Assembly: GCA_044865965.1 (NCBI GenBank)
Contig: JBIOTP010000097.1
Span: 6,498 to 70,497 of the forward strand
Origin: Solirubrobacter sp044865965
GTDB lineage: Bacteria > Actinomycetota > Thermoleophilia > Solirubrobacterales > Solirubrobacteraceae
DNA: 64,000 nt
Reading direction: 5' to 3'
A program made the position numbers and the translations under genes. This document shows, in pieces, positions 1 through 6,655 of the stretch (positions are counted from its first letter, which is position 1; the number at the start of each line of letters is the position of its first letter). The notes beneath the pieces were generated by a model. The model did no database searches. It saw nothing but the letters and a program-made list of their open reading frames with translations, and was not told where the DNA came from.

Positions 1-1338
1 CGAGATCTTGTGCACCGGGTCCGAGTGCTCGAGGTAATGGCCGACGATCGCGTGGCCCATCTCGTGGTAGGCGGTGACGAGGCGCTCCTTCTCGCCCATG
101 ACCCGGGTCTTCTTCTCCGGCCCGGCGACCACGCGCATGATGCCCTCTTCGAGCTCGATCTGCGTGATCTCCTTCTTGCCCGTGCGGGCGGCCAGCAGGG
201 CGGCCTCGTTGACGAGGTTCGACAGGTCGGCGCCGGTGAAGCCGGGCGTCTGGCCGGCCAGCGCGTCGATGTCGATCTCCTTGGCCAGCGGCTTGCCGCG
301 GGTGTGGACCTCGAGGATCTTGGCGCGGCCCTTGCGGTCCGGCCGGTCGACGGTGATCTGACGGTCGAAGCGGCCGGGGCGCAGGAGCGCGGGATCGAGG
401 ATGTCGGGCCGGTTCGTGGCCGCGATCATGATGATGTTGTCCTTGGCCTCGAAGCCGTCCATCTCGACGAGCAGCTGGTTGAGCGTCTGCTCGCGCTCGT
501 CGTGGCCGCCGCCCATGCCGGCGCCGCGGTGACGGCCGACGGCGTCGATCTCGTCCATGAAGATGATGCAGGGCGAGTTCTGCTTGGCCTGCTCGAACAG
601 GTCGCGGACACGCGACGCGCCCACGCCGACGAACATCTCGACGAAGTCCGAGCCGGAGATGCTGAAGAACGGCACGCCGGCCTCGCCGGCCACCGCGCGC
701 GCGAGCAGCGTCTTGCCGGTGCCCGGAGGCCCGTAGAGCAGCACGCCCTTCGGGATCCGTGCGCCGAGCGCCTGGAACTTCTTCGGGTTCTCCAGGAACT
801 CCTTGATCTCGTGGAGCTCCTCCACCGCCTCGTCGACGCCCGCGACGTCGCGGAACGTGATCTTCGGCGAGTCGACCGACAGCCGCTTGGCGCGCGACTT
901 GCCGAACGACATCACCTTCGAGCCGCCGCCTTGGACCTGGTTCATCAGGAAGATCCAGAACCCGATGAAGATCAGGAACGGCAGCACGTACGTCAGCAGC
1001 GACAGGATCACGCTGGACCGCGCCGGCTTGACGTCGAAGTTCGTGATCTCGTTCTCCGCCTTGGCGGCGCGCAGCTTGTTGACCAGGACGTCGGAGTAGT
1101 CGAACGGATAGCCGACCTGGTACTTCTTGTGGTCGGCGCCCTTGAGCGTGACCTCGACGGTGTTGTCCTTGGTCCGCAGGACGACGTTGTCGATCTCGCC
1201 GTGGTCGATCTGGTCGAGGAACGTGCCGAACGCGGGCGCCTTGACCTCGTCCGTGCGCGCGATCAGCTTCGAGGCGAAGAACGCCAGCACGATCACGATC
1301 AGGATCGGGAAGGCGGCGCTCTTGAAGAAGCGGCTCAT
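1..1338 (-). CDS. ftsH: ATP-dependent zinc metalloprotease FtsH (3' end beyond window)
   Basis: Membrane-anchored AAA+ protease that degrades misfolded or short-lived membrane and cytosolic proteins. The visible 446 residues start MSRFFKSAAF. There are two membrane helices flanking a small extracytoplasmic domain, then the AAA module with Walker A GPPGTGKT, Walker B IIFMDEID, the pore loop MFVGVGASRVRD and an SRH region ending RPGRFDRQ. The protease domain begins and shows the zinc motif HEMGH before the window edge cuts off the C-terminus. It lies 145 bp downstream of hpt on the same strand, reproducing the widespread tilS-hpt-ftsH gene order. Identity is certain; only the end is missing. 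Confidence 0.97.
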   Translation of the reverse strand, partial: MSRFFKSAAFPILIVIVLAFFASKLIARTDEVKAPAFGTFLDQIDHGEIDNVVLRTKDNTVEVTLKGADHKKYQVGYPFDYSDVLVNKLRAAKAENEITNFDVKPARSSVILSLLTYVLPFLIFIGFWIFLMNQVQGGGSKVMSFGKSRAKRLSVDSPKITFRDVAGVDEAVEELHEIKEFLENPKKFQALGARIPKGVLLYGPPGTGKTLLARAVAGEAGVPFFSISGSDFVEMFVGVGASRVRDLFEQAKQNSPCIIFMDEIDAVGRHRGAGMGGGHDEREQTLNQLLVEMDGFEAKDNIIMIAATNRPDILDPALLRPGRFDRQITVDRPDRKGRAKILEVHTRGKPLAKEIDIDALAGQTPGFTGADLSNLVNEAALLAARTGKKEITQIELEEGIMRVVAGPEKKTRVMGEKERLVTAYHEMGHAIVGHYLEHSDPVHKIS

Positions 1339-1483
1339 GCGCCTGCGCGCCCCGCGCGGGCAAGGAATGGACGGCGAGTCAAGATGTTCAAGGCTACCAG
1401 GGGTTTGGGGACGCTCAGCAAAGGACTGGCCAGTGTGGTCCTGGTTTCTTTCCCTTCCCTAACGAAGGTCCAGGATCCGCGGA

Positions 1484-2017
1484 TCAGCCGTCTGAGAGCA
1501 CCAACGCCGCCACGAACGGCAGGTTGCGGTAGCGCTCCGCGTAGTCCAGGCCGTAGCCGATGGCGAACTTGTCCGGAATTTCGAAGCCGGTGTAGCGGAC
1601 CGGCAGCTCGACCGTGCGGCGGTCCGGCTTGGTGAGGAGCGCGCAGACCTCCAGCGAGGCCGGGCCGCGCGCCTCCAGCGTGCGCAGCAGGTACTGCAGC
1701 GTCAGCCCGGAGTCCACGATGTCCTCGACGATCAGCACATGCCGGCCTTCGAGCGGCGCGTCGAGGTCCTTCAGGATGCGCACGACGCCCGAGGACTCGG
1801 TGGAGGAGCCGTAGGAGGCGACCGCCATGAAGTCCACCTCGCACGCCACGTCGAGGTGGCGCATCAGGTCGGCGAGGAACAGGAAGGCGCCCTTCAGGAC
1901 GCCGATCAGCAGCACGTCGCGGCCCGCGTAGTCGCGCGAGATCTCCTCCGCCAGGGCCCGGATGCGGTGCTGGAGCTCGTCGGCCTGGACCAGGATCTCG
2001 CCGATCGCTTCGCTCAT
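1484..2017 (-). CDS. hpt: Hypoxanthine phosphoribosyltransferase
   Basis: Cytosolic purine-salvage enzyme that makes IMP/GMP from hypoxanthine or guanine and PRPP. The 177-residue length is normal for the family. The PRPP-binding signature is VLIVEDIVDSG (about residues 94-104), the flexible-loop SYGSST lies at about 69-73, and the base-contacting DKFAIGYGLDY is near the C-terminus. The ATG overlaps the TGA of tilS in an ATGA junction, so the two are translationally coupled. A larger open frame extends upstream, but this ATG matches the family N-terminus. Confidence 0.95.
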   Translation of the reverse strand: MSEAIGEILVQADELQHRIRALAEEISRDYAGRDVLLIGVLKGAFLFLADLMRHLDVACEVDFMAVASYGSSTESSGVVRILKDLDAPLEGRHVLIVEDIVDSGLTLQYLLRTLEARGPASLEVCALLTKPDRRTVELPVRYTGFEIPDKFAIGYGLDYAERYRNLPFVAALVLSDG

Positions 2018-3525
2018 CGGGCCGCGGAGTCTAAGTGCACACCGCCGGATCGCCACGCCAGCCGGACCCGGTCGGTCGTGGCCTCCGTGACGCGGAAGCG
2101 CTCGCCGGTCGCGAGCCCCGGAACCCACGCGATCTCGCCGTCGGAGAGGACGACGGGGAGCGCCGCGCGGCGCTCGCGCGGGACCTTGCGGTCGGTGAAG
2201 AGGTCCTGCAGGGAGCGCGAGCCGCCGAGCCCGAGCGGGCGCATCCGGTCGCCCGGCCGCCACGGGCGCACCTCGAGCGTCGGCGCCAGCGCCGCCGCGT
2301 CGAGCGTCCCGTCGGCGATCGGGAGGTCCGGTCCGCGCTCGCACAGCAGCTCGCCGCCGCCATAGGCGGTCCGGCCGGGGACCGGCAGCCGCGCGGGCGC
2401 GGCACCCCCGAGCTCGGCGCGCCGCCGCTCGATCCGGAGCCGGCCGTACTCGACGACCGCCCGCAGCCCGCCGGGGAGATCGAGCGCCGCCGTCCCGCCG
2501 CCCGCGCCGAGCGCGAGGATCTCGGCCGCCCGGTCGCCGATGGCCGCCCCCGGCGAGTCGCCGCCCGCGGCGAGCAGCCCGCCCGCCCCGGGCTCGCCGC
2601 CGCCCGCGGCGAGCAGGCCGGCCTCGCGGCCGCCCTCGGCCCGGTCGGCGAGGCGCTGGACCGCCAGGCGGCGGAGGGCCTCGGGGAGCGCGGCGAGGCG
2701 GGCGACCTCCGGGGGCTCCCCGGCCGCAGCGAGCGCGGCGTCGACGGCGGCGTCCAGCACCTCGGCCTCGTCGCGCAGCAGCGCGAGCGTGCGCAGGACG
2801 TTGGCCTCGGCCGCCGGGTGCAGCGCGCGCAGCGCCGGCACCAGGTCCGCCCGCAGCCGCCCGCGCGTGGTGCCCGCATTGCCGGCGTCCTCGCGCCAGG
2901 CGAGCCCGCGCTCGGCGCAGTAGGCGGCGGTCTCTTCGCGCGTCACGCCGAGCAGCGGGCGCACCAGCCGGCCCGAGCGGGCGGGCATGCCGAGCAGCGC
3001 GCGTCGCCCGGGCGAGGCGGCCAGGCGGTAGAGGACGGTCTCCACCTGGTCGGTCGCCGTGTGGCCCGCGGCCACGAGGGCGCCGAGCGCCGCCGCCGGC
3101 CGGGCCGCCTCCGCGTCGCGGACGTCATGGGCCACGCGGGCGCCGAACGCCGCCGCCGGCCGCGCCACCTCCGCATCGCGGACGTCACGGGCCACGCGGG
3201 CGTCGAGCGCCGCCGCCAGCCGCGCCGCCTCGGCGTAGCGGACATCGCGCGCCCACGCCTGCAGGTTCCCCCGCTGCGGCCCCCGCGGGCGGCGCACCGC
3301 CAGCGGCACGCCCAGCCGGGCGCAGGTTGCCGCGCAGTGCGCCTCGTCCTCGCCGGCCTCCGCGCGCAGCCCGTAGTTGACGTGCAGGGCGGTGACCGCG
3401 GGCGCGATGCGCGCCGCGAGGTCGAGCAGGCACGTGGAGTCCCGCCCTCCGGAGTACAGAACGACGACCGGCCCGTCCAGCAGGCCGCCCGCGCGCACCG
3501 CCGCCTCGATCGCGGCGGCGCTCAC
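2014..3525 (-). CDS. tilS: tRNA(Ile)-lysidine synthetase TilS with internal repeat expansion
   Basis: Modifies the wobble cytidine of the AUA-reading tRNA-Ile to lysidine. The N-terminal PP-loop ATPase motif is SGGRDS at residues 25-30. The second conserved stretch GHTATDQVETVLYRL, the middle domain and a C-terminal domain (RPWRPGDRMRPLG, SLQDLF) follow in the expected order. The GTG start sits in a GTGA overlap with the cyclase gene upstream; the frame stays open further upstream, but that is only a shadow of the cyclase gene. Oddity: a 20-residue segment just before GHTATDQVE occurs three times in tandem (DNA repeat at 3071-3250). A shorter GLLAAGG repeat lies in the middle domain. Total length is 503 aa, longer than typical. 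Confidence 0.9.
   Translation of the reverse strand: MSAAAIEAAVRAGGLLDGPVVVLYSGGRDSTCLLDLAARIAPAVTALHVNYGLRAEAGEDEAHCAATCARLGVPLAVRRPRGPQRGNLQAWARDVRYAEAARLAAALDARVARDVRDAEVARPAAAFGARVAHDVRDAEAARPAAALGALVAAGHTATDQVETVLYRLAASPGRRALLGMPARSGRLVRPLLGVTREETAAYCAERGLAWREDAGNAGTTRGRLRADLVPALRALHPAAEANVLRTLALLRDEAEVLDAAVDAALAAAGEPPEVARLAALPEALRRLAVQRLADRAEGGREAGLLAAGGGEPGAGGLLAAGGDSPGAAIGDRAAEILALGAGGGTAALDLPGGLRAVVEYGRLRIERRRAELGGAAPARLPVPGRTAYGGGELLCERGPDLPIADGTLDAAALAPTLEVRPWRPGDRMRPLGLGGSRSLQDLFTDRKVPRERRAALPVVLSDGEIAWVPGLATGERFRVTEATTDRVRLAWRSGGVHLDSAAR
3071..3250. repeat. Three exact-period 60-bp tandem repeats inside tilS
   Basis: Three consecutive 60-bp units (3071-3130, 3131-3190, 3191-3250) share most positions. 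On the minus strand each encodes a 20-residue unit of the form A-R/H-DVR-Y/D-AE-A/V-AR-L/P-AAA. Sixty is a multiple of three, so the reading frame is kept. The copy nearest the N-terminus (DVRYAEAARLAAAL) looks most like the normal TilS helix, so the other two look like later duplications. Confidence 0.9.
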
Positions 3526-4697
3526 CGCTCGGCTCGCTGCGCCAGGAACAGCTCGGTCGCCTCCTCGAACCCCTTCAGCTTGACCTCGCCGATGTGGTCG
3601 AAGCGCAGGTGGCGCCCGGCCGCCTCCTTCACGGGCCGCGTGACGAGCACCTCGCCGCCGGCAGCGCGCGCGCCGACGCGCGCGGCGAGGTTGACCGCGC
3701 GGCCGTAGTAGTCGCCGTCGCGGTACAGCGCGCTGCCCGCGTGGATGCCGATCCGCGGCAGCGGCCGCTCGACGAACAGCGTCTGCACGCCCACGGCCCA
3801 GTCGACCAGCTCGGCCGGATCGGTTCCGACCACCATCACCTCGTCGCCGATCGTCTTCACCACGCGCGCGTCCCCCGGCAGCGTCTCCTCCACGGCGCCC
3901 ACGAAGCGCTCGACGACCTCGAGCGCCTCCTCCTCCCCCATCTCCTCCGTCAGCCGCGTGTAGCCCGCGAGGTCTGCGAACACGATCGCCACGCGGACGC
4001 GGCCGAGCGCGCCGTCTCCGTCGCTCTCCGGCTCGAGGTGCCCGACGATGTCCTGCTCGATGAAGTGCTGCAGCAGGCGCTGGTGGACCTGGTCCATGAT
4101 CGGCCCCGCGAGCGGCAGCAGCTCGGACGCGAGCCCCTGCAGCTCCTCGGCGATCTCCAGCCCCGGGACGCCGTCGCGGATCAGCGGCTCGTGGACGTAG
4201 AGATGGAAGAGCTTGACCTCGGCGTCGGCGATCTGGGCGAGCGCCTGGCCGTAGACGCGCACGAGCTGCAGGAACGCCACCAGCGGCAGGCCGGCGTCGA
4301 GCACGGCGGCGAGGCTGCGCAGCAGCTCGACGTCGTCGTCGGACAGCGAGTCCAGCGACTCGTGCGAGAACCCGGCCGCCGACCAGACGCGCTTGATCAG
4401 CTCCGGCTCGAGCCCGGTCGCGCGCGCCGCCTCCTCGAGCGTGTGGCTCGGCGCGCGGCGCGGAAACAGCTCCTCCAGGTAGCCGTAGGCGAGCCGGCCG
4501 GAGTGCGCCGCCTCGCGCAGCTCGTCGAGGCCGTGCCCGCGGCCGCGCAGCCGCGCGACCAGGCGTGCCTGAGCCAGCGCGGCCGGAGTCCACTCGCCGT
4601 CGCTCAGCGGCACGATCCCCTCGGCGACCCAGCGCCGCAGGGTTGCGGGAGAGACGTCCAGCCGCCGCGCGACCTCGGTCTGCGTCAGCTCGGACAT
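3522..4697 (-). CDS. MerR-type HTH fused to class III adenylate/guanylate cyclase domain
   Basis: 391 aa. Residues about 4-26 (TQTEVARRLDVSPATLRRW) form a MerR-like winged-helix DNA-binding segment. A middle helical region of about 130 residues follows, then a class III nucleotide cyclase domain from about residue 205 to the end. Both metal-binding aspartates are present (FADLAGYT and IGDEVM), and the GRAVNLAARV segment supplies the transition-state Asn and Arg. It is predicted to make cAMP or cGMP while possibly binding DNA. The sensory input is unknown. It shares its stop/start with tilS (GTGA). A paralogue lacking the HTH lies at 29899-30996. Confidence 0.85.
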   Translation of the reverse strand: MSELTQTEVARRLDVSPATLRRWVAEGIVPLSDGEWTPAALAQARLVARLRGRGHGLDELREAAHSGRLAYGYLEELFPRRAPSHTLEEAARATGLEPELIKRVWSAAGFSHESLDSLSDDDVELLRSLAAVLDAGLPLVAFLQLVRVYGQALAQIADAEVKLFHLYVHEPLIRDGVPGLEIAEELQGLASELLPLAGPIMDQVHQRLLQHFIEQDIVGHLEPESDGDGALGRVRVAIVFADLAGYTRLTEEMGEEEALEVVERFVGAVEETLPGDARVVKTIGDEVMVVGTDPAELVDWAVGVQTLFVERPLPRIGIHAGSALYRDGDYYGRAVNLAARVGARAAGGEVLVTRPVKEAAGRHLRFDHIGEVKLKGFEEATELFLAQRAER

Positions 4698-4735
4698 GCG
4701 CGCAACGAGGCTACCCCGCGCGCGCAGAGATGGAA

Positions 4736-4759
4736 GCGGCGGGACCGGGGCCCCGCCGC
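4736..4759. terminator. GC-rich hairpin between the SCP2 operon and the cyclase gene
   Basis: GCGGCGGG pairs with CCCGCCGC across a 7-nt loop. It lies in the 217-bp gap that follows the SCP2 operon and precedes the cyclase gene on the same strand. There is no T-run, so it would be a T-less hairpin. It could equally lie in the cyclase leader. Confidence 0.3.
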
Positions 4760-4914
4760 ACCTGCGGGCAATGCGGCCCGCTGCCTCGGCCGGCGGCGTT
4801 CGTCGTGGGCGACGCCTTGCGGTGAGCCCCTAAGGGCTTCCCACTCCCCGGCCTGTGGGTCACCGTAGGTCTAGCGCGCGATGCGCAATTCGTCAATCCC
4901 CACTTTGCGTCACA

Positions 4915-5340
4915 TCACACCTTCAGGTGCGGGCGCTCGCGCTCCAGGTACTCGGAGTAGCGCGCGTAGATCGGCTTGGTGATCGGGATCAGCGCGAGCG
5001 CCGCCTTCAGGTCGCCGCCGGGCTTGATGCGCCGGCGCGCGATCGCCATCGGGACGTTCTCCTTGCCCTGGAAGTAGCGGTTGGCGACCTCGGAGGACAT
5101 CGTCATCTGGACCTTCGGCTCCCAGTCGACGTCGTCCGACCACTCCCAGTGCAGGTTCCCGTCCTCCCCGGGCCGCGCCGCGCGGATGTTCACGACGATG
5201 TCGTAGTCGCTGAACTCGAACCGCTGCGGGCAGTCGGCGTCGCGCAGCTTCGGGCCCATCTCCGGATCGGCGTCCATCATCCGGAACACCTCGTCCATCA
5301 CCTCCCGGAGCTCGCGAGGCGACTCGAACGAGGCGCCCAT
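4915..5340 (-). CDS. SCP2-like sterol/lipid-binding protein
   Basis: 141 aa, no signal peptide, so cytoplasmic. The pattern (EFSDYDIVVNIRAA, then VQMTMSSEVANRYFQGK, then GDLKAALALIPITKP) matches the SCP2 sterol-transfer fold, which binds acyl chains or sterol-like lipids in a hydrophobic tunnel. It is the last gene of a three-gene operon, starting 2 bp after the stop of the Ser/Gly-tailed protein. The neighbours look like granule or lipid-surface proteins, which suggests a role at an intracellular lipid or polyester body. The ligand cannot be told from sequence. Confidence 0.75.
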   Translation of the reverse strand: MGASFESPRELREVMDEVFRMMDADPEMGPKLRDADCPQRFEFSDYDIVVNIRAARPGEDGNLHWEWSDDVDWEPKVQMTMSSEVANRYFQGKENVPMAIARRRIKPGGDLKAALALIPITKPIYARYSEYLERERPHLKV

Positions 5341-5342
5341 CG

Positions 5343-5888
5343 CTAGGAACCGCTCGAGGACGACGAGCCCGAGGAGCCGGACGAGCCCGAGGAGCCGGAC
5401 GAGCCAGAGGAGCGCGAGCCGGTGGAGCGCGTCGACCGCTTCGCCGTCGAGCCGGACTTCGCGGCGGTCGAGCGCGACCTCGTGGTGCCGGCCTTCGCCG
5501 CCGTGGAGCTCGACTTCGCGGCCGCCGGGCGCGAGCTCGCCCTGCTGCCGGAACGGGCCGACGTCGCGCCGGCCGGCTTCGCGGCGGCGGGCTTCGCGCC
5601 GCCTTCGCCCTTGGGCTCGAGCGCCGAGACGCGCGCGGCGAGCGCCTCGACCTCGCGGCGGAGCTTCTTGACCTCGTCGAGGACGCGCATGTCCTCGAAT
5701 GTCTGGCGGATGCGGCCGGCGGCGGCCGCGATCTCGTCGACGAGCTCGCGCGTGCGGTCGCGCGTGGACTGGGCGCCCTCGGCCGAGGCGTGGAACGTGC
5801 GCTCCACGGCGGCGCGGACGGCCTCGACGGCGTCTTGCGCGCCGCTCTTGGTGTCGTCCTTCTTCTTCTTGCTGTCCTTCTTAGCCAT
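5343..5888 (-). CDS. Phasin-like coiled-coil protein with Ala/Lys/Ser-rich tail
   Basis: 181 aa. A Lys-rich start (MAKKDSKKKKDD) is followed by an amphipathic helical region (residues about 18-90) with heptad character, as in phasins and polyhydroxyalkanoate granule-associated proteins. The C-terminal half is low-complexity and basic (AAAKPAG, RSRSTAAKSG) and ends in SSG repeats. The tail resembles histone H1-like DNA-binding tails, so a nucleoid role is an alternative. It sits 12 bp after the preceding coiled-coil gene and 2 bp before the SCP2 gene. Confidence 0.6.
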   Translation of the reverse strand: MAKKDSKKKKDDTKSGAQDAVEAVRAAVERTFHASAEGAQSTRDRTRELVDEIAAAAGRIRQTFEDMRVLDEVKKLRREVEALAARVSALEPKGEGGAKPAAAKPAGATSARSGSRASSRPAAAKSSSTAAKAGTTRSRSTAAKSGSTAKRSTRSTGSRSSGSSGSSGSSGSSGSSSSSGS

Positions 5889-5900
5889 GGCAGCGCAACT

Positions 5901-6383
5901 CTATTTCTTCGCGCGCTTGCGCGCGGGCTTCGGCGCCGCCTCCGGCGCCTCCACGGCGAGGCGCTCCTGCTCGCGCGGCACCGCCGCCGGGCGCGCGTCG
6001 AGCGCGGTGGCGACCGCGCCCACCTCGGCGACGAGCTTGGCCAGGTGGGTCTCCACCGCCTCGAGGCGGTCCTCCAGCGCGCCGTGGCCGAGCGCCTGCA
6101 GGCGCTCCTCGAGCCGGTCGACGCTCTCCTCGACCCCCTCGAGCCGCTGCGCGACCTGGCGCACCCGCCGCGTGAGGCGCTCGATGTCCGCGGCGGACGG
6201 CAGGTTGAGCGCGCCCATGGCCGCCTCCTGCGCCTGCACCGCGCGCTCGCGCGCCGAGAAGGCGCGGGTGATGGCACGGTTGACCAGCGGGTTCTCCAGC
6301 AGGTCGTTGGCGAGCTTGCCGAGGGCGTCCTCACCCTGGCGGGCGAGCCGGTCCTTGAGCCCCTCGGTGCCTTCGTCTGCCAT
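5901..6383 (-). CDS. Coiled-coil protein, possibly granule-associated
   Basis: 160 aa, first gene of the three-gene operon. The N-terminal 60 residues are amphipathic helix (DRLARQGEDALGKLANDL). A long coiled coil follows (RRVRQVAQRLEGVEESVDRL), and a short Ala/Pro/Lys tail ends KPARKRAKK. No enzymatic motif is visible. The basic tail resembles its neighbour's and suggests both bind an anionic surface such as DNA or a granule. Function is inferred from context only. Confidence 0.55.
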   Translation of the reverse strand: MADEGTEGLKDRLARQGEDALGKLANDLLENPLVNRAITRAFSARERAVQAQEAAMGALNLPSAADIERLTRRVRQVAQRLEGVEESVDRLEERLQALGHGALEDRLEAVETHLAKLVAEVGAVATALDARPAAVPREQERLAVEAPEAAPKPARKRAKK

Positions 6384-6451
6384 GGTGGGATCGGCCTCCT
6401 CGAAGCGAAGTTGCGCCGGGGAAGCTACCGCAGACCGTCCCTCGCATCTGC

Positions 6452-6482
6452 GAAACTCAACCTCGATCGAAGGTTGAGTTTC
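6452..6482. promoter_or_regulatory. Perfect 12-bp inverted repeat between divergent genes
   Basis: GAAACTCAACCT and AGGTTGAGTTTC flank a 7-nt centre CGATCGA. The element lies in the 272-bp gap between the divergent genes starting at 6383 (minus) and 6656 (plus). It is AT-rich relative to its surroundings and well upstream of both starts, so an operator for a dimeric regulator is more plausible than a terminator. No regulator gene lies adjacent. Confidence 0.55.
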
Positions 6483-6655
6483 TACGAAAGTACGTCGAAT
6501 CGCGACGAATCTGCGCCAGACTCGTCACGATTGAACGTTCCGAATTGCGAGAGCCCAATGCCGTCGCTAGCGTGCCTGCGAGATCGAGGGGCCCTGGTCC
6601 CTGTGCATCCGCCCAGGGATCGGGCGGTTGCGGCGGCCCTCCTCTCGCCCGGGTC

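Noticed and set aside
3522..4593. TilS fused to an N-terminal extension of about 350 residues.
   Set aside because: The extension is the cyclase gene read in the wrong frame. The GTGA junction at 3522-3525 gives a normal TilS start.
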